Positions 6,907 to 14,393 of a stretch of DNA of 33,825 bases are shown in pieces. Every line of letters starts with the position of its first letter. The first letter of the stretch is position 1. Where the stretch lies: positions 1 through 33,825 of the forward strand of contig NZ_LAVK01000034.1 in NCBI RefSeq assembly GCF_001083795.1, written 5' to 3'. The position numbers and the translations under genes are program-made. This DNA is from Streptomyces sp. SBT349 (GTDB taxonomy: Bacteria; Actinomycetota; Actinomycetes; Streptomycetales; Streptomycetaceae). The notes beneath the pieces were generated by a model. It was not told the DNA's origin, searched no databases, and was given only the letters and a program-made list of their open reading frames with translations.

Positions 6907-7895
6907 GTGATCGAATCGGTGTACCGGAGCGAGGACCTTCCCGCGGCGGACCGTTTCGCCGTGTGGCGGGACCTGCTGATGAAGGCAATGTGCCCCCAGG
7001 AGGTCCTCGTCGAGCACGCGGCCCCGTTCGAGGCGCGGATGCGCGTGGTCCAGCTGAACGCGGTGAACGTCTGGAAGACCACCAGCCTGCCGGTGACCTG
7101 GCGCAGGACACCCAGGGCCATCCGGGAGTCGGACCCGGAGCGCTACCACCTCACGCTCCTCCTGCGAGGCGGGCTGTCCGTCAGCCAGGGCGGCCAGGAG
7201 GGGACGCACGGCCCGTTCGGGATGTACATCCTCGGCACCTCCCGCCCGTACGTGGCCACCAACGGCCCGGCGCTCGCGGTGGGTCTCGAGGTCCCCAGAA
7301 GGCTGCTGTCGCTGCCCGCGAGGAGGACGGAGGCGCTGGTCACCCGGCGGATCTCGGGGCGGAACGGACCCGGCGCCTGCTGGCGGGGACGCTCACCCGG
7401 CTGATGAGCGACACGGCCTCCTACCGGCCCGCGGACGAGCCGCGCCTGGAGTCGCTGCTGGTCGACCTGTTCACCGCCGCCCTCGCCCACCAACTGGACG
7501 CCGAGGACTGCCTCGGGCCCGAGACCCGCGAGAGGGTCCTCGGGCTGCGCATCCAGCGCTTCATCAGAAGCCATCTGCACGACCCGGCCCTGACCCCCGG
7601 CGTCATCGCGGCGGCGCACCACATCTCCGTCAGCCGCCTGCACCGCGTCTTCCCCTCCCTCGGCCACGGCACCACCGTCTCCGCGTGGATCCGCGCCCAG
7701 CGCCTGGAGGGCGCCCGGCGCGATCTGTGCGATCCGGCGCAGCGGGCGGCGCCGGTCCACCGGGTCGCGGCCCGCTGGGGGTTCGGCCACGCCGCGATGT
7801 TCAGCCGCGCCTTCCGCGCCGCCTACGGCGCCCCGCCCAGCGACTACCGGCACCGCGCCCTCACGGCGGCCACCGGAGGGGACGGCGCGGCCTGA
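6907..7895 (+). pseudogene. AraC-family regulator split by a frameshift
   Basis: From GTG 6907 the frame encodes an AraC-binding-like N-terminal domain (IESVYRSEDLPAADRFAVWRD ... LGTSRPYVATNGPALAVGLEVPRRLLSLP). It stops at TGA 7402-7404 after 165 residues. Homology continues in the neighbouring frame: TRRLLAGTLTRLMSD, then a complete AraC helix-turn-helix (ISVSRLHRVF ... VAARWGFGHAAMFSRAFRAAYGAPPSDYR) ending at 7895. The shift falls near 7366, consistent with loss of one base in CGGAACGGACC. A one-base change would give one protein of about 328 residues. Curiously, the stop overlaps an ATG (TGATG, 7402-7406) in the frame of the DNA-binding half. Two coupled polypeptides are therefore possible. 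Sequencing error is the other explanation. It converges on the GMC oxidoreductase. Confidence 0.75.
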
Positions 7896-7941
7896 CCCCG
7901 GCCCCGCCGCGGCGGGTGGCGCCGCCTCAGCAGGGGCCGCC

Positions 7942-9816
7942 TCAGGGGGGACCGCCGTCCTCCGTTCCCGGGCGTCCCGGTGGCCGCGGGACCTCGGGGA
8001 CGGGGAGGGTCACCGTGGTGCGCAGCGCGGCGAAGGCCGTCTCCGGCACGGCGGGGGCGACCGGGGGGACCGGGGCCAGCAGCCGGTAGGCGGCCCCCTG
8101 CGGCGGGCGCGGGTCGGGCTCGCCCCTGTTGGGCCACAGCGCCATGGCCCGTTCCGCCTGGGCGGTGATCGTCAGGGCCGGGTTGACGCCGAGGTTGGCG
8201 GAGACGGCCGAGCCGTCCACGACCGAGATCCCCGGGTGGCCCCAGAGCCGGTGGTACGGGTCGACCACGCCGCTCGCCGGATCGGCGCCGATCGGGCAGC
8301 CGCCGAGGAAGTGGGCGGTCAGCGGCGTTCCGAGGAGCTCCCCGACGTTCGTGCCGGGGAAGCCGCCGATGTCCTCGGCGATCCGCCGGGCCGCCTCGGC
8401 CCCCTCGGGCAGGTGGCGGGGGTTCGGCGCGCCGTGGCCCTGCCGGGCGGTGAGCAGGCCCCGACCCGGTCGGCGGCGGCGGGTGAACGTGGTCAGCGAG
8501 TTGTCGTGGGTCTGCATCACCAGGCCGATGATGGTGCGCTCGGACCACCTGCGGTTGGAGAGCGAGATCAGGAAGAGCAGCGGGTGGCGCAGCGAGGCCG
8601 CCGCGTAGGCCAGCGGGGCCGGGAGCCCGCCGACCCGCCGGAACTGCTGGATCGACAGGAACCCCATCGCGTTGGACCCCCGGCCGTAGCGGACCGGCTC
8701 GATGTGCGTGTGCTCGTCGGGGTGGACGGACGAGGTGATCGCCACGCCCCGGGTGAAGTCCGGCTCGGCGTCGGCGCCGTGACGGGCGCGGTAACGGCGC
8801 GGGCTGGTGCGCGCGCCGACCAGCGCCTCGGAGTTGGTGCGGGTCAGGGTGCCGAGCCGGTCGGAGAGGCGCGGCAGCGCGCCTGTGTCGCGCATCCGGT
8901 GCAGGAGCGTCTGGGTGCCGTAGGTACCCGCCGCGATGACGACCCGGCGGGCGCGCAGCTCCCGGCGCGCGCGGCGGCGTGCGCGCCGCGTCGCGTTGGT
9001 GGGCTCGGTGGTGACCAGGAAACCTTCCGCGTCGGGGAGTTCGGTGACGGAGGTGACGGTGGTCAGCGGGTGGACCTCGGCGCCGGCGCGTTCGGCGAGG
9101 TGGAGATAGTTCTCGTTGAGGGTGTTCTTGGCGCCGTGGCGGCAGCCGGTCATGCACTCGCCGCACTCGGTGCAGGCGCGGCGGCTCGGGCCCGCGCCGC
9201 CGAAGTACGGGTCGGGCACCTCCTCGCCGGGGGCGGCGGGAGCCGCGGCGGAGTCCGCGTCGCGGCCGTCGCCGAAGAAGACGCCGACCGGCGCCAGGTG
9301 GAACGTCCCGCCCACGCCCATCCGTTCGGCCGCGGCCCTCAGATGGCGGTCCGAGGGGGTGAGGGTCGGGTTGAGGCGGACGCCGAGCATGCGCCTGGCC
9401 TGGTCGTAGTAGGGCGCGAGCTCCCGGCGCCAGTCGGTGATGTCGCGCCACTGGCGGTCCCGGAAGAACGCCTCGGGCGGCACATACAGGGTGTTGGCGT
9501 AGTTGAGCGAGCCGCCGCCGACCCCGGCGCCTGCCAGGATCATGACATTCCGGAGGAGATGGATGCGCTGGATCCCGTAGAGCCGCAGCCGCGGCGCCCA
9601 GAGGTAGTCGCGTAACGCCCAGGAGTTCCGGGGCAGTTCGGAACGGGCGAAGCGGCGCCCCGCCTCGATCACCGCCACCCGGTAGCCCTTCTCGGTCAGC
9701 CGCAGCGCGGAGACCGCGCCGCCGAAGCCCGAGCCGACGACCACGACGTCGTAGTCGCGGTCGCGGTCGTAGTCGCGGTCGGCGCGGGAGTCGGCGCCGT
9801 CCTGGTCGCGTGTCAT
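7942..9816 (-). CDS. GMC oxidoreductase, cholesterol-oxidase-like, with a TTA codon
   Basis: This 624-residue flavoprotein would oxidise an alcohol or sterol-like hydroxyl. A short Asp/Arg repeat (DRDYDRDRDYD) precedes the FAD-binding VVVVGSGFGGAVSALRL. The GMC signature ILAGAGVGGGSLNYANTLY and a four-Cys motif (CTECGECMTGCRHGAKNT, C-x2-C-x2-C-x3-C) follow. The C-terminal GMC part has AHFLGGCPIG and GISVVDGSAVSANLGVNPALTI. The gene ends in a Pro-rich tail. Its ATG overlaps the stop of the aldehyde dehydrogenase (9813-9816), so both are probably one transcript performing alcohol-to-aldehyde-to-acid oxidation (inference). Leu68 is encoded by TTA (minus strand, 9613-9615), making translation likely to depend on the bldA tRNA. 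The substrate is unknown. Confidence 0.88.
   Translation of the reverse strand: MTRDQDGADSRADRDYDRDRDYDVVVVGSGFGGAVSALRLTEKGYRVAVIEAGRRFARSELPRNSWALRDYLWAPRLRLYGIQRIHLLRNVMILAGAGVGGGSLNYANTLYVPPEAFFRDRQWRDITDWRRELAPYYDQARRMLGVRLNPTLTPSDRHLRAAAERMGVGGTFHLAPVGVFFGDGRDADSAAAPAAPGEEVPDPYFGGAGPSRRACTECGECMTGCRHGAKNTLNENYLHLAERAGAEVHPLTTVTSVTELPDAEGFLVTTEPTNATRRARRRARRELRARRVVIAAGTYGTQTLLHRMRDTGALPRLSDRLGTLTRTNSEALVGARTSPRRYRARHGADAEPDFTRGVAITSSVHPDEHTHIEPVRYGRGSNAMGFLSIQQFRRVGGLPAPLAYAAASLRHPLLFLISLSNRRWSERTIIGLVMQTHDNSLTTFTRRRRPGRGLLTARQGHGAPNPRHLPEGAEAARRIAEDIGGFPGTNVGELLGTPLTAHFLGGCPIGADPASGVVDPYHRLWGHPGISVVDGSAVSANLGVNPALTITAQAERAMALWPNRGEPDPRPPQGAAYRLLAPVPPVAPAVPETAFAALRTTVTLPVPEVPRPPGRPGTEDGGPP
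9748..9783 (-). repeat. 18-bp tandem repeat in the GMC N-terminus
   Basis: Two copies of an 18-base unit (9748-9765, 9766-9783, differing at the last two bases) encode the repeated Asp-Arg-Asp-Tyr-Asp-Arg run just ahead of the FAD-binding fold. It lengthens a disordered N-terminus and probably has no catalytic role. Confidence 0.6.
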
Positions 9817-11387
9817 CGGAACCTCAGGACCTTGAGCGCCTTCAGCGAACGGCTCATCACCGCCGCGTACCCCCGGTCGTCCATGCCGTGCGAGGGGGCC
9901 AGCGGCAGCAGCCGCTGCTCGGCGATCGTCTGCGCTTCGGTGTACTTGAGGATGCCCTCGGCGCCGTGGCGGCGGCCGAGCCCCGAGTCGCCCATGCCGC
10001 CCATCGGCGCGCGGACGCTGGCGTAGGCGGCGCCGTACCCCTCGTTGATGTTGACGGTCCCGGCGCGCAGCCGGGCGGCGACCCGGCGCGCGCGGCGCGC
10101 GCTGCCGGACCAGACGCTGGCGTTGAGCCCGTAGCGCGTGTCGTTGGCGCGGGCGATCGCGTCGGCGTCGTCGCCGCAGCGGTAGACGGAGACGACGGGG
10201 CCGAAGGTCTCCTCGGCGCAGACCGCCATCGCCGGGGTGACGCCGGTGAGGACGGTCGGCTCGTAGAAGTACGGTCCGACGTCGGGGCGGGCCCGGCCGC
10301 CGGTCAGGACCTCGGCGCCGCGCTCCACCGCGTCCGCGACGTGCCGGGCGACGGCGTCGAGCCGCGCCCGCGAGGCCAGCGAGCCCACGTCGGTGCCCCA
10401 GTCGAGCGGCGCGCCGAGCCGCAGCGCCCGGGTCCGCGCGGCGAACGCCGCCAGGAACGCGCCGGCGACCGCCTCCTGCACGTAGATCCGCTCGACGGAG
10501 ACGCACAGCTGGCCCGCGGAGGCGAAGCAGGCGCGCACCGCGCCCGCCGCCGCCTTGTCCGGGTCGGCGTCGTCCAGCACCAGCATGGCGTTCTTGCCGC
10601 CGAGTTCGAGGCTGGCGCCGACCAGCCGGCCGCCGGCCCGCCGCGCCACCTCGCGGCCGGTGCGCGTGGACCCGGTGAACGCGACGTAGTCCGCGCGCTC
10701 GACCACCTGCGGGCCGACGACGGGCCCGTCGCCCAGCACCATCCGCCACACGTCCCCCGGCAGCCCCGCCTCGACCATCAGGCGCCGCGCCCACAGGGCC
10801 GTGAGGGCGGTCTCGCTGTCCGGCTTGGTGACGACGGCGTTGCCCGCGACCAGGGCCGGGAGGGCGTCGCCCGCGGTGAGTTCGAGCGGGTAGTTCCACG
10901 GGGCGATGTGCCCGACGACGCCGCGCGGGTGGCGCAGTTCGCGGACGCGGGTGAGTCCCGGGACCGCGCCGGTGTGCCGCCGGGGGCGCAGGTACGCGGG
11001 CGCCCCGCGGCCGTAGTGCCGGGCGGCCAGGGCGACCGCGAGCAGCTCCTCGTGGGCGTGGAGGCGGGCCTTGCCGGTCTCCAGCTGCACCAGGTCGAGG
11101 ATCTCCCCCTGGCGGGCCAGCAGCAGATCGTGGAAGCGGAGCAGAACGGCCGCGCGCCGGCGCACGGGCGTGGCGGCCCACGCGGGTTGCGCGGCGGCGG
11201 CGCGGACGAACGTCCGGGCCACCTCGTCCTCGGTCGCGGCGGGCAGTTCGGCGAGCCGGGTCCCGGTGAGCGGACTGTGGCAGGCGGTCAGGCCGCTGCC
11301 GGCGACGCCCTCGGTCAGCGAGGCCACGAACTCCGCGGTCACCAGCCCGTCGGCCCGCGCCTGAACGCCGGGCTGCGCAGTCGTCAT
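9813..11387 (-). CDS. NAD(P)-dependent aldehyde dehydrogenase (succinate-semialdehyde DH type)
   Basis: This 524-residue class 3 aldehyde dehydrogenase shows the usual order of motifs. They are VVGHIAPWNYPLELTAGDALPALVAGNAVVTKPD (cofactor binding, catalytic Asn in WNYP), ADYVAFTGSTRTGREV, the general-base Glu in SLELGGKNAML and the nucleophile Cys in ASAGQLCVSVERIYV. They end with EETFGPVVSV and GMGDSGLGRRHG. The closest named group by motif is succinate-semialdehyde dehydrogenase (GabD2-like), but the substrate is not certain. The stop overlaps the GMC oxidoreductase start by ATGA, and the pseudokinase stop is 81 bp upstream. The C-terminal extension after the ALDH core (AVMSRSLKALKVLRFR) is basic. 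Confidence 0.9.
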   Translation of the reverse strand: MTTAQPGVQARADGLVTAEFVASLTEGVAGSGLTACHSPLTGTRLAELPAATEDEVARTFVRAAAAQPAWAATPVRRRAAVLLRFHDLLLARQGEILDLVQLETGKARLHAHEELLAVALAARHYGRGAPAYLRPRRHTGAVPGLTRVRELRHPRGVVGHIAPWNYPLELTAGDALPALVAGNAVVTKPDSETALTALWARRLMVEAGLPGDVWRMVLGDGPVVGPQVVERADYVAFTGSTRTGREVARRAGGRLVGASLELGGKNAMLVLDDADPDKAAAGAVRACFASAGQLCVSVERIYVQEAVAGAFLAAFAARTRALRLGAPLDWGTDVGSLASRARLDAVARHVADAVERGAEVLTGGRARPDVGPYFYEPTVLTGVTPAMAVCAEETFGPVVSVYRCGDDADAIARANDTRYGLNASVWSGSARRARRVAARLRAGTVNINEGYGAAYASVRAPMGGMGDSGLGRRHGAEGILKYTEAQTIAEQRLLPLAPSHGMDDRGYAAVMSRSLKALKVLRFR

Positions 11388-11468
11388 GGGCGGAGCCTAC
11401 GACCGGCTACCGGCCGGTGACCACCCGTCGAACGGCACCGGGTGGGGCGGCCGGAGCCGGCCTTGGGG

Positions 11469-14291
11469 TCAGTCCCCGGCGCGGTAGCTCTCCGCCGTGA
11501 CGTCGTAGATCTCGCCGAGGCGGTCCCGCTGGTCGGCCGGGCCCACGACCATGACGACGTGGTAGAAGCCGTCGATGAGCAGGACGCGGTTGTACGCCCT
11601 CCGCTCGCCGTCGTCGCCCAGCCAGTCGAATATCCCCTCGGCCACCGAGATGTCGCCGACCCTGTCCTCGAACAGGCCGGTGGAGACGCCGTACTGATAG
11701 GCCCGGTAGGCGTCGAGCTCGCGCTGCTCCCTGAGCTGGTAGTCGCTGGGCTCGCTGGCGAACTCGGCCGTGCTGTCCCTGCCCGGCACGAAGAGCAGCT
11801 GGAGTCCCTCGCCGGAGTAGACGATCTGGCCGTCCGCGTTCTCCGCCTGCCGCTCCCAGCCCTCGGGCACGGCCGCGCTGAACCCGCCGTCGTCCTCGAC
11901 GACCGTGAAGCCGCTGGGGGGCGGCGCCGGGTGCGAGTCCTCCTCCGCGGGGGACGGCTCGGTCGCGTCCTCGGTCGGCTGGGAGGAGGGGCCGGGCTGC
12001 TCCTCCCCCGGGGACTCGCGCCCGGCCGGCTCCTGGGACTCGGGGCCCGGCGGGGCCGAGCCGCGGTCGTCGGACCGGTCGTCCCCCGACATGAACGTCA
12101 CCACATAGGCGACGGCCCCGGCGAGCCCGAGCAGCACCAGCGTGAGCAGCGCCCGCCCGAGCCGGCGCGGATTGCGCGGGCCACGCGGGCGCGGGCGCCG
12201 GCGCGGGCCGACGAGTTCGCCTCTGCGGCGCACGATCGGCAGCCGCCTCGGGGCGGCGGGCCGCCCCGGCTCCAAGGCGGGCGGGGCGGTGACCGTGTGG
12301 CGGCCGACCTCGGGCTCGGGCGCGCTGCGCAGCAGCGAACGGAGCCAGCCACGCAGCTCCTCGGCGCTCAGCCGCTCGGTGGGGTCCTGCCGCAGCAGCG
12401 ACTCGATGATGGGGCGCAGCGCGCCGCAGTCCTCCGCGAACGCGGGCTGCTCCGCGCAGACCGCCTGGGTGAGCTCGGCGGCGCTCTCCTCGGGATAGGG
12501 CGGGTAGCCCTGCACGGCCCGGAAGAGCAGGGCGCCCAGCGCCCAGAAGTCGGCGGGCGGGCCGACCGGAGGGGCCAGCCGCCAGTTGGCGTAGACGGGC
12601 CCCGCCTGCTCGGGCGCCCACCGCTCGGTGACGGCGCCCACGGTGGCGATGCGCGCCTGGCGCGCGCGCTCGGCGGCCAGCGCGCTGTCCGGGCCGCGGT
12701 AACGGTCCTCCCCGCCGGGAACGACGACCGTCTCGTGCGGCCGCTCGTCCGGTCGGTCCGGCGGCGGCTCCCCGGCGTGCTGCCGCGGCGCGGGCAGCGC
12801 CCCCGCCTGGCGCGGCGTGGGCTCCCAGCCGGTGCGCACGGGGTGGCTCGGCCGCCCGGGGCCCGGCAGCTCCGTCGGCCCCGAGCCGCCGGTGCGCTGG
12901 GCGGCTCCGGCCTGGGTGCCGGCGCGGTAGGCGGCGATGGCGCCGCTGCGCGCCGCGCGCTCGGCGGCGGTCGGGGGGCGCCCGCCCTGCCCCGGCGCGT
13001 CGGCGCCGCCCTCGAAGTCCCAGGTGGCGGGCAGCCGTTCGCCGCCCTGCGGGTGCGGGGGGTGCCCCTGATACCCGGGGCCGTGGCCCGGCTCGGGGTG
13101 GTGCCCCTCGGGGTACTCCCCCGGCTCGGCGTCGTGCGGCGAGCCGCCCTGCTGGCGCACCCGGGCGACGAAGCCCGCCGCGCCGGCGCCACCGCCCGGT
13201 CCCGCGGACGGGCCGTGCTCCTGCCCCGGGTCCTCGACCCGGGGAACGCTGCCGGTCTCCCAGCGCCGGTAGGCGTCCGGCGGCGGGACCTCGGGGTCAC
13301 CCCACGGCTGCCCGGCGTACGGCTGCGGATACGCGCCCTGCGGTCGGGAGCCGTGCTGCCCCTGACCGTGCTGCCCCTGACCCAGCGGGCTTTGACCGTG
13401 CTGCCCCTGACCGTGCGGGCCCGGGGACCCCGGTCTGGTCGGCCCCTGGGGACCCTGCCCCGGCTCCCCCGGCCCGTTGCCCTGGAGGTGGAACCCGGGC
13501 GGCAGGCCGCCCTGACGGCGCACGCGGGCCGCCAGGTCGCCGTGGTCCTCGGCCGACGGCGGCTGGTGCCGCTGCGGGGGCGGCTGGAGTTGGGCGGGCG
13601 GCTGCTGCCGGTCGCCCGGCGGGGCCTGGCGCTCGGGGGCCACCTGCCGCTCGGCCTGCGGCGGGCGGGGGCCCGCGGCGAACGTGTCGGGCAGGTCCGA
13701 GGGCAACGGGTCGTACCCGCACAGGACTTCCTCGGCCGCGCCCGCCGCGAGACCGGTCAGCACCGCGCGCCCGTCCTCGCAGATCAGCACCGTGCGGGCC
13801 GTGACGTTCCGGTGGGTCCAGCCCTGGGCGTGGACGATCCGCAGCGCGGCGAGCAGGTCGGCCGCCACCTCGGCCGCGCGGAACGGGCCGAGCCGCTCCT
13901 CGGCCAGCACGGCGGCCAACGGCCGTGCCGGAACTAATTCGCTGACGATCCAGAGGCCGTCCCCCTGCACGAAGACGTCGAAGACCTGGTCGAGCCGCGG
14001 GTGGTCGGGAAGCCTCGCCGCGGCGGCCGCCGCCTCGACCGCGCGCCGCACGACCGGGTCGTCGGGCAGCCGGGTCGCCCGGTCAGCCGAACGCGGGGCA
14101 GCCGGACGCGGCCTGCCGACCTCGTCCAGCGTCTCCGCCTCGACGACCTCTGGCAACGGCACCTGCCGCACCAGGACTTCCTGCCCACTGGCAGTGTCGA
14201 AGGCCCGTGACTCGATGAGCTCGAACTCGTCCGAGGGAGTCCTCGGGAGTCGGTAGCGATCAGCCAGAAGCCGTCCCGCATAACTTTCCAC
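11469..14291 (-). CDS. Membrane Ser/Thr pseudokinase with a large Pro/Gln/Gly insert and a TTA codon
   Basis: This 940-residue protein has a kinase-like fold that lacks catalytic residues. The VAIK lysine is Arg42 (VLVRQVPL), HRD is HRN (160-162, in WTHRNVTARTVLI), the DFG position reads LTGLAAG (about 178-184), and no Gly-rich loop is seen. A disordered insert of about 350 residues, rich in Pro, Gly, Gln and His, follows. The C-lobe resumes at ANWRLAPPVGPPADFWALGALLFRAVQGYPPYPEE. A membrane helix lies at about 712-732, then an acidic/Pro linker and an extracytoplasmic domain (about 790-940). GTG 14291 has GGGGAGG five bases upstream. Leu119 is TTA (13935-13937). It is probably an allosteric or scaffold receptor acting with the active kinase next door (inference). 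Confidence 0.85.
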   Translation of the reverse strand: MESYAGRLLADRYRLPRTPSDEFELIESRAFDTASGQEVLVRQVPLPEVVEAETLDEVGRPRPAAPRSADRATRLPDDPVVRRAVEAAAAAARLPDHPRLDQVFDVFVQGDGLWIVSELVPARPLAAVLAEERLGPFRAAEVAADLLAALRIVHAQGWTHRNVTARTVLICEDGRAVLTGLAAGAAEEVLCGYDPLPSDLPDTFAAGPRPPQAERQVAPERQAPPGDRQQPPAQLQPPPQRHQPPSAEDHGDLAARVRRQGGLPPGFHLQGNGPGEPGQGPQGPTRPGSPGPHGQGQHGQSPLGQGQHGQGQHGSRPQGAYPQPYAGQPWGDPEVPPPDAYRRWETGSVPRVEDPGQEHGPSAGPGGGAGAAGFVARVRQQGGSPHDAEPGEYPEGHHPEPGHGPGYQGHPPHPQGGERLPATWDFEGGADAPGQGGRPPTAAERAARSGAIAAYRAGTQAGAAQRTGGSGPTELPGPGRPSHPVRTGWEPTPRQAGALPAPRQHAGEPPPDRPDERPHETVVVPGGEDRYRGPDSALAAERARQARIATVGAVTERWAPEQAGPVYANWRLAPPVGPPADFWALGALLFRAVQGYPPYPEESAAELTQAVCAEQPAFAEDCGALRPIIESLLRQDPTERLSAEELRGWLRSLLRSAPEPEVGRHTVTAPPALEPGRPAAPRRLPIVRRRGELVGPRRRPRPRGPRNPRRLGRALLTLVLLGLAGAVAYVVTFMSGDDRSDDRGSAPPGPESQEPAGRESPGEEQPGPSSQPTEDATEPSPAEEDSHPAPPPSGFTVVEDDGGFSAAVPEGWERQAENADGQIVYSGEGLQLLFVPGRDSTAEFASEPSDYQLREQRELDAYRAYQYGVSTGLFEDRVGDISVAEGIFDWLGDDGERRAYNRVLLIDGFYHVVMVVGPADQRDRLGEIYDVTAESYRAGD
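13351..13425 (-). repeat. 15-bp tandem repeats inside the pseudokinase insert
   Basis: Units of 15 bases (CCGTGCTGCCCCTGA on the plus strand) occur at 13351-13365, 13366-13380 and 13396-13410. A degenerate copy lies at 13381-13395 and a partial one follows. They encode a Gly-Gln-His repeat (GQGQHGQ type) in the disordered insert. Copy number could vary between strains. Confidence 0.75.
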
Positions 14292-14393
14292 GATGCCTCC
14301 CCACCGCGTGCAGGCCCCCCGCGCCGGATCCGGCCTATCACCATACGCGCCGGGGACATCCCTCGGCTACGGTCCGTCAACTGCTGATACGTC

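Noticed and set aside
7355..7375. Programmed ribosomal frameshift in the AraC gene
   Set aside because: There is no slippery heptamer or stimulatory Shine-Dalgarno-like element at the junction. A simple one-base loss explains it.
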